The notes under the pieces: generated by a model
Database searches by the model: none
The model's input: the letters and a program-made list of their open reading frames with translations, nothing else
Told to the model about the DNA's origin: nothing
Origin: Haplomitrium mnioides
Taxonomy: Eukaryota > Marchantiophyta > Haplomitriopsida > Calobryales
NCBI GenBank assembly: GCA_049999725.1
Contig: JBNGIS010032399.1
Span: 1-35,136 of the forward strand
Reading direction: 5' to 3'
Length of the DNA stretch: 35,136 nucleotides
Part shown: in pieces, positions 10,053 to 20,653 of the stretch
How the letters are laid out: the number at the start of each line of letters is the position of its first letter
Numbering within the stretch: position 1 is the first letter of the stretch
Translations under genes and position numbers: made by a program

Positions 10053-10945
10053 ATGTGCTGGGATTCTGCAAGCTTTAGTTGTATGCCCAATGGTCCCACA
10101 TCTGCTGCAAATGATCGGTCCTCTTTAATTGCTTGAGGATGGCTGGTTTCTGTTATTATATGTATTCTTGCCTCCTCTTCTTCCTCTTGGATAAAAACGT
10201 GCAGAGTTAACCCTGCCTCTTCCTCTCCCCCTGAATTGTTGATTCTTGCCATTAATAGGAGCTTTACCCCTTTGAAAATTATGTCTAAAAGAACCATGTA
10301 TGGCCCTTGTTCTAGACATACCTCTGCTGTTTGTAGGCTTGGAATAATGAATTCATGTTTAGGATTTTGAGGTAGGGTACTAGGAGGTTTGACTTTGGAA
10401 TTTTTCATCAACAAATCGTGATGTTTCTCTGCTAATAGTAAATAGGCTATTAGTTCAGAATAAGTAGAGAAATGCATGTTTCTATACTGTGCAGACAGAA
10501 TCATGTTGGCTGAATGGAAAGTGGATACTGTTTTCTAAATTTGTTCTTCTTGAGAAACTGGATGTCCACATAATGTCAGCTGTGATGTTATTCTGAACAA
10601 TTTACTATTACATTTGGAAATAGTAGGAAAGTCTTGAACTCTTAGATTGACCCAATCATGCCTTACATTAGGCAGATGTATTGCTTTGGTGTGGTCAAAT
10701 CTATCTTTCAAGCTATCCTAGAGAATTCTGGGGTTACTTTCATTTAGGTACTGAATTTTGAGAGATTCAGAGAGATGGTGCCTTAGGAAGACCAATGCCT
10801 GGGCTTTCTGTTGTTCTTTTATGTCATCATCTGTTAGGATTGTCGTCTATAGTCCTTTAGAGACCAGATGAGCTGCTTCATCCAATGACCAGGAGAGATA
10901 GTTGTCTTCTTCAATGGTCAACTGTTTGAAGCTTAATTTTTCCAT
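10053..10945 (-). pseudogene. gag: Copia gag with CCHC zinc knuckle
   Basis: Nucleocapsid/capsid protein of the copia element. ATG at 10,943-10,945 starts MEKLSFKQLTIEEDNYLSWS, matching the 'ITGDNYLSWSLD' start of plant copia gags (UBN2/gag family). Next come LVFLRHHLSESLKIQYL and FDHTKAIHLPNVRHDWVNLR. An Arg/Gly-rich basic stretch follows (FRGRGRGRVNSARFYPRGRR). Then comes an intact CCHC knuckle, CSRCGTIGHTTKAC, at about 10,115-10,074. In-frame TAGs near 10,854 and 10,720, plus at least one frameshift around 10,320, break it. Confidence 0.9.
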
Positions 10946-12217
10946 TTTAGAATGCAAAAGAGTTTTGAAGGTTGGAAGATAAATGAAAGATTTATCAAAA
11001 TGCAGAAAATTCAAAGTGTTAAACTCTTTGCAATTCTGGAAAACAATAGATGAAAATAGTTTGTTATAACAGAGGTTATATGTAAAAGATAGTCCCTGTT
11101 ATGCTCGCTTTAGGCCAATTGTTGATCTTGTAATATATCAGAAAACAATTGGGGATATCAGCAATAGGCCTCCACTATGTCTTCACAAGATTCCAGATGT
11201 TGATATAGCCTCTGTTTTCAAATATAGGCTGCAGAATTTGATATAATCTCCTTGAATATGCAAACTGGTTCATAGAGTTCTTGAACCACTTAGATGTATG
11301 TTAGAACTTCTGAATATTTTCTAAGAGTACAATGTGTTGATAAAGTAACACTGTGTATAAAGATTATAGTTATTGTCAACTTTTAGGATATCAAATTGTC
11401 TCTGAATTGTAAGGTTTTGCTTTCTTTCAAACTCAGTTTTGTGATTTTGTTAGAAACAGATTAGCTGATTGTGTGGATATCAGTACAGATGTATATGTTT
11501 GTGATTGACAATTAGAAACTGAATTATGAGTTGAATCAGTGAGATAGGCAAGTGTATGCTCTCAGAAAACTCCAATTGACAGTTTGAGATGAACTAGATG
11601 TGTCAATTTTTGAATTCTACAGATCTGAATATCAAATTTGTAGGTTAGACGGTTGAATATGAGTTCTTGAATAAAGTTATGTAGTGATTTGACTCAAAAT
11701 ATGATTCAAATATATGAATTAGTGTTCAAAACCTGTTAATTCCATAACATAGATGTTATGCTCTATCACACAAGAAGACCTGAATTTGAATAGGTCTGTG
11801 TGTCCTCAAATCTGAGCCAAAATGGGAAAAATGAGAGCTCAAAATGATTGCCAGGACCACGCGATCACATCTGTGGTGTCAGATCTGAAGAAAAAGTAGA
11901 TTTTGATGCCAAAAGATTGATTAGAAAGTTCAGAAATCTCCCTCTTCACGAACTATTAGGTTTGGTTGAGAAATTAAGTTCGGGAGAAAATGTATGCTTT
12001 GGTAGTTCTTATAACCATGCTCGGTAAACTTAGTAGCTTCAGGTAGAAATCTCGTAGGTTCGGGGAATTAAACCAAACTCGATATTCAATCCTGTTGCTC
12101 CAGTAGACTTAGTAGGTCTGGTGTAGCTTCGTGAGAGTAGCTCCGGATCCCAGCCTATCGTTGCCTCACCAGCAACCTTAGTATAGTCCCATAAGTAAAA
12201 GAGCAAAAGCAGATTGA

Positions 12218-12244
12218 AGTATAAGAGCTTGAAGCTCTTATACT
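12218..12244. repeat. 27-bp palindrome
   Basis: AGTATAAGAGCTT (12,218-12,230) is the exact reverse complement of AAGCTCTTATACT (12,232-12,244), with one base between them. It is followed by a further TCTTATACT copy. It could form a hairpin in RNA; no terminator or other role can be shown. Confidence 0.75.
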
Positions 12245-12429
12245 CTTATACTTTCATCTTGGTTATCTTCAACCTTATATCCTCACCATTGTGGCTGGGT
12301 GGGGGCCTTAGTGTAGCTTGAAGGATATAGACACGTGGCACTTTAGGATAGGTTGGACATATGAATAGGGGTGGCTTCCTCTCTGAGCTAGATTAGTCCA
12401 AAACTATGATATAGTGCCGCTTCGTCTCA

Positions 12430-12860
12430 GACTTGTGCCTTTTGAACTTTTCGGCTTTACCAAATGCACTTTCGAACTTTCAATAAAATAATCAAAATAT
12501 TGCCAAAATAGCGATAAGTCGACTTTCTGCCTTTCAAGAAGCTCTCGAAATAAAATAGAATAAATTCCAAAACAGTGACAAAGCGCTGATACGATAAATA
12601 AAAAGAGCTTTGAACTTTCAAATGTTACCGAAATCACATTTTTGAACTTTCGTTGAAACACCAATATGTCGCCGCTTCGAAAAGGTATTTCGAACTTTCA
12701 GAAAACACTTCGTCGCACCCTTTCGAACATTCAGACTGTACTGTCGAAACAGTGAAGGATCACTGTTTCACTGCCAATAGTCACTTCTCCTGATTCTAAC
12801 TTTCAGAAAAGTCGAATTTCGAGCTTTTGCCAACGTCAAACTTTCAACTTTCTTCAAATC
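12430..12860. repeat. Clustered TTCGAACTTTC motifs
   Basis: At least seven copies of TTTCGAACTTTC or one-mismatch relatives (TTTGAACTTTTC, TTTGAACTTTCAAA, TTTCGAACATTC and others) occur at irregular 20-130-base spacing. TTCGAA with flanking GAA/TTC trimers resembles heat-shock-element half-sites (nGAAnnTTCn). This could be a U3 regulatory array of an LTR. Repetition is visible; function is inference. Confidence 0.55.
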
Positions 12861-13532
12861 TGAAATGGTGATAGATCACCACTTCCACTCCTTGGTGACC
12901 TTCTGAAAAGCCTTGATCTGCGACAAAGCATTGATATATTGCCGATTTGGCGTTTCTTCCTCTTCGATTCTGAATTCTTCCTCAAAATTTCAGCGTTTGA
13001 AATCTAGAGATTTCTTGCTCGATTCTCCACCAAATCCTTCGATTCAAATTGCTATGTGATAAGGATCAAATTTTGCTTCTCCTTATGATGAATTTGATCC
13101 AAAATTTGTCACAGTTGATGAAGAAGGTCTGAAAACTTAAAATGTGCAATCTGGATGAGAGCTGAGCCAATTCTTGATGAAAACTTCTGATTCTTCTTGG
13201 GAAAGGATCGCCTCCCCTATGCAACCTTGATTCTTCCTTCATATGACTCCAATTTTGCTTGAATGCTTCAAAATTTCTGAATTTCTCCCTGCTGTTCAAT
13301 AGATCCTCTTCCCTAAATATAATATAATTTAAAATTATAAAATATTGTAATTTAATGATTTAGGAGGTATGAGAAGTGGAAAAAAGAAAAATAATATGTA
13401 TATAAGTATTATTTAGGGAATCAAAAGGAAAAACTTTGTTTTTCCTTTTTTTTTTTTGAAAAAAAATATTTTGAAAATTTATTGAAAAAATTTATAAAAA
13501 CTATATTTGAAAAATATATAGATCAGATATAA

Positions 13533-13548
13533 AACAGTGCTGATAATG
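13533..13548 (-). other. Possible primer-binding site (half-tRNA type)
   Basis: Immediately inside the LTR end at 13,549 the minus strand reads CATTATCAGCACTG. This resembles the ATTATCAGCAC-type sites next to some plant copia LTRs. It would make the LTR at 13,549-13,725 the 5' LTR of a minus-strand element, in the same orientation as the copia gag-pol to its left. Not a classic initiator-Met match, so tentative. Confidence 0.4.
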
Positions 13549-13725
13549 TGTTGGAAAACAAGCCCATTAGATCATGCATAGGATGTGAGGAATGTGGCAA
13601 CAATCATGTAAGCAAATCTCCAATCTTCTTCTCCTTCCTAATCCTAATCCTAATCCTACACTCTAATCATAGGTTAAGGACTAATGATCTATTAGCCTAA
13701 TCATCTTACTACATGCATTACAACA
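13549..13725 (-). repeat. Short LTR copy, minus orientation (177 bp)
   Basis: Runs TGTTGGAAAACAAGCCC... to ...CATGCATTACAACA on the plus strand. It is the reverse complement of the LTR at 16,041-16,309, with only scattered substitutions, but lacks about 90 bp of the middle of that copy. It contains three CCTAAT units at 13,637-13,658. TG...CA ends and the adjoining PBS-like site mark an LTR. Confidence 0.8.
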
Positions 13726-13799
13726 TAAACAACTATTTTGACAACATGAAATTCTTCTCAACTTCAAAATTAATGACAAATCAAGGTTTTTTCTATAAA

Positions 13800-14780
13800 G
13801 CTCTCATCATAATAGACTTTCAACAAAGATTTGTCATATAAGAGATTTACTTTTTTGGGTTTTGGTCAAGATGAAGAACTCTTATGTTTGGTTGGTCGAT
13901 TTGGTTTGTGTGTAATTCTAGTCATTGGAAACAAAGCATTATTTTCAAGATCCAATGCATTATCAAAGTATATTTTGGTTTCAAAATATGCTTCAATGTT
14001 GATGTGCAAGTTTCAGTTGTAGGATAAGTCAACCAAGCTGAAACAACATCATCACCAAAATATTAAGAATAAAGAAAGGTTTTTTCAGGGATGATCAGAG
14101 CCTTTGGAATTTTTTTCTAAAGAAATATTTTATGTTGGATTCTATTTGAACTTTATTTGATTATTCCACAATTGGCTTCTTTTTTCTAGATGTCCATTCA
14201 ATCTTGGTTTCAAGTCCAACTTGAATAAAAGTAACAATTTGATTGAATATTGCTGAATGTGAGAACCTATCGCAATTAAAATTGAAATGGTTAAGCGATT
14301 TTGTACTTGGAGATATATTGACAAACATACTTTGATCTTTGACATTTTTTGTCTTCATCAGTTGTCAACAAAAACACTTCAACAACATTCTAAATGTTGC
14401 AATATGAATGCAACCAATAGTATTGAAGGTGTCACTCTTGTGTTTGAATTCCAATGGAGGAGCTCTAGTTTGAGTGAAATAAAGTTGAAATGGAGTGTCA
14501 CGCGTATAGGGTATGATATTTGAAAATTTATAAGAGTTAATATTTATGTCTTGACTTATATGTTGGATCTTATGCGCAGATATGGTTGACTCTTTGATCC
14601 TATATAGACTTTGGGTTCACTCACACGATCATCATCTATTGATAAATCTTGTTGAGCAATTGGCATGTTTTTACCCAAAATACTATGTATAACACTTGAT
14701 GCTCTTGGTTTATCGACATTAATGTCCATAAAATGACAATTTGAAAATTGATTGCCTTTTTGTCTAGTAGTGAAACTTTC
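13800..14780 (-). pseudogene. Unidentified coding relic, ~320 codons
   Basis: Three minus-strand stretches in sequence look coding. About 14,780-14,545 contains FMDINVDKPRASSVIHSILG and SIDDDRVSEPKVYIGSKSQP. About 14,550-14,365 contains YKFSNIIPYTRDTPFQLYFT and APPLEFKHKSDTFNTIGCIH. 14,358-13,800 contains SMFVNISPSTKSLNHFNFNC and FDNALDLENNALFPMTRI, ending KVYYDESFI. Each stretch is open or broken by single stops and joined by frameshifts. Composition (Asn, Lys, Ser, few repeats) is that of a real protein. I recognise no domain. It is near the relic on the plus strand at 15,428 but reads the other way. Confidence 0.4.
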
Positions 14781-14985
14781 TCAAGAGCACGAATCTTGAA
14801 ATTCTAATCGTTTTTTGCTTATTAACGCTTCTACTATTTGGGATTTAAAAAAAAACTAGAAAGCTTAATGGATTTAATAAGCAGATAAATGAAATATGTT
14901 GAAAGGCTGGGGTGTATACTCCGTGGATCGATAGAATAAAAGCATGTTTGGTTTACTCCTTAGGTCCCCTATATATAGGGTACAT

Positions 14986-15027
14986 GGTAGTGACTAACCC
15001 TAGAATGGTAGTGACTAACCCTAGAAT
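14986..15027. repeat. Perfect 21-bp tandem duplication
   Basis: GGTAGTGACTAACCCTAGAA plus T occurs twice back to back (14,986-15,006 and 15,007-15,027). Recent local duplication; no function suggested. Confidence 0.9.
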
Positions 15028-15427
15028 AGAGCTATCTCCTAACAAAATATACATTTAGAGCAAAAAAGAATAGTTTTTTTGGAAAAATTCCACAAAGCGA
15101 AAAAATAATAATAAAAATTTTTAGAGAAAAGAAAAAAACCTCAAAAGATGCATATTATCACTCTTTCATGTACTAATAATTATTATTATTTTCCATACAA
15201 ATCTTTGTAGAAAAAGCTGCATGAAAGACTTTTTGGAGAGACTACGTAAAAAAAATTTCATATAAAAAAAACTCAGATGAAAAGATTTTTTTTGAATTTT
15301 CTTGAGCATACTTATGATTTTGATTTTTTTTCATAAGCATTTTTGTAATGCTTAGTATTTGGCTTATTTTTCTTGCTCATTTCATATTGGCGTTTATGTT
15401 GCATTTTTAGCTATGAGATTCTTTCAA

Positions 15428-15830
15428 TTTTGATACTACAAAAAATTGCAACAGAGGCAGCAACAACCAAACCAGCTCAACCAAAACCATATCGGTATGC
15501 CAATGTTTGGAAGCTCTTAGTGTGTGTTAGATTAGCCAAAGATCGGCTAGTTTTTTGTAGAATGGTCAAAGACCTAGAAAACCATCTTGACTTATTTCAT
15601 GAGAGAGATGAGAAATTCAATATGGGGCTAATCATATAGGTTTCAATGGAAACAAAAAGTCATAGAGCACAGATTGTGCTTCTTGTCTCATTTGAGGAGG
15701 GGATTGAACTCTACAAAGCCTCCTCCAAAAAATTTTGTTTTGAAGAAATCAAGGGTAAGGATGCCTTCAGCTTGGACTTGTTGTAGGTGTGCAAGGACAA
15801 AGGGGTAAGGGTTTAATTCTTTACTATAAG
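15428..15830 (+). pseudogene. Unidentified coding relic
   Basis: A plus-strand frame with a Thr/Ala/Pro start (ATEAATTKPAQPKPYRYANV), then VWKLLVCVRLAKDRLVFCRM, MVKDLENHLDLFHERDEKFN, one TAG at 15,638, then SMETKSHRAQIVLLVSFEEG, ELYKASSKKFCFEEIKGKDA and FSLDLL before another TAG. About 120 codons with only two stops, both substitution-like, and strongly protein-like. Not a retrotransposon domain I know. It lies directly before the tail of a plus-strand copia element and may have been inside that element or predate it. Confidence 0.42.
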
Positions 15831-15868
15831 TTTTTGCTCAAGAATAGTAAGAATATTTTTACTATATC

Positions 15869-16040
15869 TATAAATGGTGGTTGTACTCTTTCTCTTGTTG
15901 GCGTATGAGAGGGTTTTAATGAGGCAACACCTTTATATTGCATATGGATTTATTTGGAGTGTTGGTGATATTTCTATCATAGGTCTTATATTCATCTTAT
16001 GTGTGGCTACACCATTCCCCATGTTATAGCCAAGGGGGAG
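15869..16040 (+). other. Copia-type 3' tail and polypurine tract
   Basis: The sequence after 15,869 contains TTGTACTCTTTCTCTTG then GAGGGTTTTAATGAGGCAAC, a stretch familiar just upstream of 3' LTRs in plant copia elements. It ends with the polypurine tract AAGGGGGAG (16,032-16,040), which primes plus-strand DNA synthesis, directly before the LTR's TG. It shows a plus-strand element whose coding part is missing or replaced. Confidence 0.75.
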
Positions 16041-16309
16041 TGTTGTAATGCATGTAGTAAGATGACTAGGCTAATGGATCATTAGTCCTTAACCTATGAT
16101 TAGAGTATAGGATTAGGATTAGGGTTAGTGCTAATCCTATGAGATTAGCATATCCTATCCTTTGTACTTTGTATTATGATGATTATTACATGAGAGAGAT
16201 GAGAATGAAGTGAGAGAAGAGAAGGAGAAGAAGATCGGAGATTTTCTTACATGATTGTTGCCACATTCCTCACATCCTATGTATGAGCTAATGGGCTTGT
16301 TTTCCAACA
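16041..16309 (+). repeat. 3' LTR of plus-strand copia remnant (269 bp)
   Basis: TGTTGTAATGCATG... to ...TGTTTTCCAACA, preceded by the polypurine tract. The middle has GGATTAGGATTAGGGTTAG and a purine-rich stretch (GAGAGAAGAGAAGGAGAAG). It is an inverted relative of 13,549-13,725. No PBS and no 5' LTR in the same orientation are found upstream. Confidence 0.85.
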
Positions 16310-16329
16310 GTTTATCCTTATGTAGGATA

Positions 16330-16905
16330 AATTTCATTAGAACTATCAAAGAAACGTACTTCGAGCAAAGCATGAAGAATCAAGATATCACACTAAAATA
16401 GGGAATACCAAAAAGGATTCCAACCTTGATAATCAGTTTACTCTGCCTAGAAATACTATTGTATACAAAATTATATTCAAATTAATATTATCCGTGAGGA
16501 ATGATAGAATCTAAATGATACAAGAACTCAAAAACAAAAATCTTAGACTCACTTTTCAAAAGAGAGATTTATCTGCAATAGAGGTTTTTGTGCATGAGTA
16601 GATAGATAATTTTTTTCAAGAAGACTATGAGAGAATAATGACACATAAAACATATAATTTGCCTGATAATTTTACTAAATAAGAAATGTATGACTATTAT
16701 ACAACTTTTTTGAAAGAGAATGACTCCAATTACATTTAAGAAAAATTCGGTTTTACAAAGTGTTGGAGAATGCACTTTCCAAATGTTAAAATTCCTTAAC
16801 ACAATAGATTTGTTGTTTATGAAATGTACGAAGAGATTAAATCAATGCGAGAGAGATTCACTTTGGAGTCTGACAAAGGTAAAAAATGCTTTGGCTTTTG
16901 CAATC
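16330..16905 (+). pseudogene. Unidentified coding relic, one frame, six stops
   Basis: From about 16,355 one plus-strand frame reads as protein for about 180 codons. It includes HTKIGNTKKDSNLDNQFTLP, NTIVYKIIFKLILSVRNDRI, MIQELKNKNLRLTFQKRDLS, IDNFFQEDYERIMTHKTYNL, MYDYYTTFLKENDSNYI, EKFGFTKCWRMHFPNVKIP and MYEEIKSMRERFTLESDKG. It is broken by about six TAA/TAG codons and no frameshift, suggesting C-to-T decay of Gln codons. GGTAAAAAATGC after 16,877 could be a splice donor. The family is unknown to me; it is the best-preserved unidentified frame in the window. Confidence 0.45.
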
Positions 16906-16999
16906 CAATCTCATTCTATTGTTTCTTCTATTCTTTATCTAATAAGCTTTTTCTTTCAATTCAACAATCTAACTAGATTCTAGTTGAGCAGTAGTCACT

Positions 17000-17935
17000 A
17001 GACGCGTACACGCAAAGTCTAAGAGAGAATATGCATCATTATTGTTTTTTTAAACCTTATGCGTGTATGTAGTTTGTTAATGGTTATTGAAACCCTATGC
17101 GCACATAGAGTTTAGGCAGTTTTAGGAATTATTATTGTTGGTTGGAATCTCTAGCGCGTTAAGAGTCAAAGCAACCATAGGAATTGTTATTGTTGTTTGC
17201 AACCCTCTGTGTGCATAAGGTTTTTTATTGAGAGCTTGGAACCCTATGCGTGTATAGAGTTAAATCAAGTCTAAGAACTGTTATTGTTGTTTGTAGCCCT
17301 TTGTGCAAATGAGGTTTGTTGTTGTTGGTTGGAACCATATGTGCAAAAAAAGTAAATGCGATCATAAGAATTGTTATTGTTGTTTGAAACCTTTTGCATC
17401 AAAGTAGTTTGTTGTTGTTGGTTGGAACCATATGCATGCTTAGAGTCTAAGCGACCATAGGATTTGTTATTTTTGTTTGTGATTATATACAAGCATGAGA
17501 TATGTTATTGTTAGTTGGAACCATATGGACGCATAAGGTTTGTTATTGCTAGTTGAAACCGTATGTGCATGTTGGGCTTGTTATTGTTAGTTGGAACTCT
17601 ATGTTATTATAGAGCTTCCTATTATTGGTTGGAATCTCATACACTCATTGGGTTTTTATTGTTAGTTGGAATCCTATGCGTGCATAGAGTCTAAGCAAAC
17701 AAAGGATTTGTTATTTTTTTGTACTTATTTGCAAGCTTCAGACTCTTCACACACTATACTCATTACTTTGGTTTACAACTCAAACGTGCTCAAAACTTAG
17801 ACGCCCTTGAGACTTAGACCCTTTACACGCAAGACTCTAAACACATTTAGGATTTGTTGTTGTTGTTGTTGTTGTTGGTAACTCTTTATGTACCAGAGAC
17901 TATGTGAACCCACAAGATTCATTTCCTCTAACGTT
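17000..17935. repeat. Large degenerate tandem array with TTATTGTTGTTTG units
   Basis: Alternating half-units: GTTGGAACCCTATGCGTGCATAGAGTC-like and GACCATAGGAATTGTTATTGTTGTTTG-like, giving a compound period near 110 bp with about eight periods. Near-palindromes TATGCGCACATA and TATGCATGCTTA recur. GTT runs peak at 17,861-17,878. The Asn-rich minus-strand frame inside (17,492-17,271) is just the repeat being read. The array ends in simple GTT repeats and continues, altered, into 18,000-18,760. Confidence 0.8.
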
Positions 17936-17999
17936 CTTTTGTAATTATAGAGATGATGTTGTGGTTTCTAACTACCATCTTGTTTTAGACTCCAAGTGC

Positions 18000-18760
18000 A
18001 AAAGGATTTTTTTTCTCTTTTTATTACAAACTTATTGTTAGACCTTGATACGGAACTCAGAACCCTTTGTGTGTGTAGACCTGCTGACTAGTGACCTCCA
18101 TGTACAAATTGGCTTCTGAAGCCATTGTGCCTCTGGACTATTGAACCTTGGTTGGCCATACCCATACTCTAAATCCTATGCGCACATAGACCTTGATGCA
18201 GAACTCAAAACCCTTTGTGTGTTTAGACCTGCTGACTAGTGACCTCCATGTACAAATTGGCTTCTGAAGCTATTGTGCCTCTAGACTATTGAACCTTCTA
18301 TGCACGTGGAATCTAAAGCGGAACTTAAAACCCCATGCAAGGATGGACTATTGAAGTATATATGTATTTTGACTATTGAACCTATGCGCAGAGATTGTTG
18401 AAGGCCATATATAACTTGACTATCAAACCCTCTATGAGTTTGGACTTTGATGCAAAATTCAAAACCCTTTGTCTGCTTTGACAGCTCAAGCCCTTATATA
18501 TTTTGACTACTGAATCGCATGTGCACTTGGACTTCTTAAACTACTTTGTGTATATACTACAAAACACTCTATACACTTGGACTACTCAACTCATTGCCCA
18601 CTTTGACTATTAAACCTATGTGTGTATGAACTTTGAAGCAGAACTTTAAGCCTCTTTCTTGCTTTGACTTTGAAGTAGAGCTCGGAACCCTTTTCAAGGT
18701 TGGGTTTTTGAAGCTTGTGTGTCCATGGACTCTAAATCGGCACCACAAATTCTTGCCATG
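18000..18760. repeat. Tandem array, GACCTTGATGCAGAACTC units
   Basis: Two long near-identical units, 18,041-18,188 and 18,189-18,296, are spaced 148 bp. Both contain CCCTTTGTGTGT and GACTAGTGACCTCCATGTAC. Shorter decayed units follow (ACTATTGAACC, CTTTGACT words) to about 18,760. GCGCACATAGACC at 18,180-18,192 links it to the other arrays. Confidence 0.8.
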
Positions 18761-19259
18761 CTTGGGCTCTTCTCTTAGTTTTTTGATTATTTTTAAAATA
18801 ACTAATTTGTAATGACACTATGTCTATGCGCACATGAACTTTAAAATACAAATTTAATTTCAAAATCACTTAATTTTGATAATTTTTTGAAATTTATGGC
18901 GTTGAATGTTTTACATTCAAATTTCAAGTTTATATGAAAAAATACAAAAACTTCTTGATATTTCCTTCACTTGATTTTTTTTTAAAGTACCCTCTCTGTC
19001 CATTTGCTTTGAGCTTAAAAATGTCATTTTTTTTGCCCAAAAAATTGTTCATGTATTAAGTAGCATGTTCTTGGTTCAAAGGCGAGGTTCTTTTAGCAAA
19101 AGATAGGTAACAAAGAGCAAAAACTTGAAATCACTTGACAAAATTCTGCTCTCTCAATGGAACTCTATAGATCCTTTGACCATTTCACACTTACTCTCTT
19201 GATGGAACTCTGAAGAGCCTTAGATCTAGTGCTAAATGTTTTGAAACCATAGAAGTCAT
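18761..19259. other. No recognisable feature
   Basis: AT-rich sequence with runs of T. No motif, terminal repeat or protein-like frame was recognised. Confidence 0.5.
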
Positions 19260-19890
19260 TTTCTCGACGTTCCTTTGCAAACACAAAAGCTTAGCACTAC
19301 TCTTTGATTGTTTTTTTCCCTCAAACCATCTTGTCATCTCATCTTTAATATCAATGAAGGATATTTGTAGAAATGTTATGCCATAAATCTTTTGCTTGGT
19401 TTAAACACTAGCAAGTACCGAAGGAATGCTTAGACAAGTGACCAACTTGCTCTAAAAGTGAATGACTTCCAAACAAACCATAAGAGCTACAACAATATTC
19501 AAAACACTTGCATATATTTCTTCTATGAGAAATCAAATTATAAAAGCTTCAAAGGGTTTGCAGTGCACCCACTTTCTCTCTATAGTCAAATTGCACTTCA
19601 AACTGACCCAGTTGACCCTTTACGCTCATGTCCATGAAATGAGAGCTATCTTTTCCATTCTTAACTATGAACCTAAAAATTAAGATAAGATCAACAACAT
19701 TGTTCAAGTGTGCATTATTGGCATACGAGTCAAACTTTGAGTCTTCTTAGCTATCAAAGCTAGCTAAGAGTTCTTGATCCTTAGAGAAAAAGCAACCATA
19801 CATATCTATGTGTCTATCAATGCGTTCAAAATCGTATCAAACTCTTTGATAACATCCTTGATCAAATTGATTCTCCTTATTTACCAAGAC
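19260..19890 (-). pseudogene. Faint coding relic, unidentified
   Basis: One minus-strand frame gives protein-like runs: DVIKEFDTILNALIDT, CNLTIERKWVHCKPFEAF, EEIYASVLNIVVALMVCLEV, GITFLQISFIDIKDEMTRWF and EGKKQSKSSAKLLCLQRN, interrupted by seven or more stops. A second frame over part of the same DNA also looks plausible (KGQLGQFEVQFDYREKVG), so frame choice is uncertain. No family is recognised. Confidence 0.25.
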
Positions 19891-20653
19891 ATACCAAAAC
19901 ATTAAAGTGTTTTTGTAAAACTTTCCATCTATAGTTAGAGTCTTCAACCTACAATTCTTCTTCTTTTCTGCAACAACTCGGCTCATGAGAAAATTGAGCA
20001 CCTCCAAATTCCTCAACAACATAAAGAGCTTCTAGAACCATATCGTCACTCACTTTGATAAGTACATTGGCGACCACAAATAGCTCTGCAAGAGCGCAAG
20101 CATATCTTTCTACAATAGAGTCCAACTTGGAAATTGTGTGCCTTTCTTGCTACTTTTTTTGGTTGGGCACTACAAACACGTCAACAATCTTGGGACTGAT
20201 AGCATTGGAGCAGAAAGGGGAAGAGTGAACAAAAGAAGAAAAAGAAAATGCAGATGACTTGGAGATATAGGATTTTGAGATGGAAAACTAGATGCAAAAT
20301 TTGTCTGTCATAAAGCAGTCAATCAAGCACAAAGTACAACAAAATCAAGGTGCAAAAAAATCCAATCTTGCAATAGCATAGCTAATCATATTGGGAGACA
20401 AAAAGATTCGATCTTTAATATTATGCTTACAAGAATCCTTGTGAGATGAACCATCATCAACGAATCTAAACTAGAATCCATAGCAAATGATGTTATTAAA
20501 GCTAAGAAATTGAATCTCACCACAAAGTAGAGCCTATAAATAAATGCATTGAATGGACGCTCTCCTCCATTCATTTGGTATGCTCAAATTTTTTTGGCTA
20601 TATTTAAGAAGTAAATAAACACATAACAAAATGAACCAGCTACACCACTATAG
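19891..20653. other. No confident feature
   Basis: Contains short minus-strand frames (for example 20,022-19,837 with SRVVAEKKKNCRLKTLTIDG) that may extend the relic at 19,260-19,890. Nothing else is recognisable. Confidence 0.4.

Larger units (their letters stand above)
10946..13532 (-). other. Long non-coding leader, copia 5' side
   Basis: 2.6 kb between gag and the PBS-like site beside the LTR at 13,549. No convincing protein frame. It holds a 27-base palindrome (12,218-12,244), a motif cluster (12,430-12,860) and a modest rise in GC around 12,000-12,400. It is much longer than a normal copia leader, so it either contains another insertion or includes an undetected LTR of the copia element. 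I could not find a matching copy downstream of RNase H. Confidence 0.4.

Noticed and set aside
12570-12595. CGCTGATACGAT as a primer-binding site
   Set aside because: Partial match to the initiator-Met PBS, but no adjoining LTR end (CA/TG) is present.
13637-13658. CCTAAT repeats as telomere-like sequence
   Set aside because: Only three units, and the same stretch is part of the LTR also found at 16,041.
17271-17492. Asn/Gln-rich 73-codon frame on the minus strand
   Set aside because: It is the translation of the GTT/TTATTGTTG tandem repeat, not a gene.
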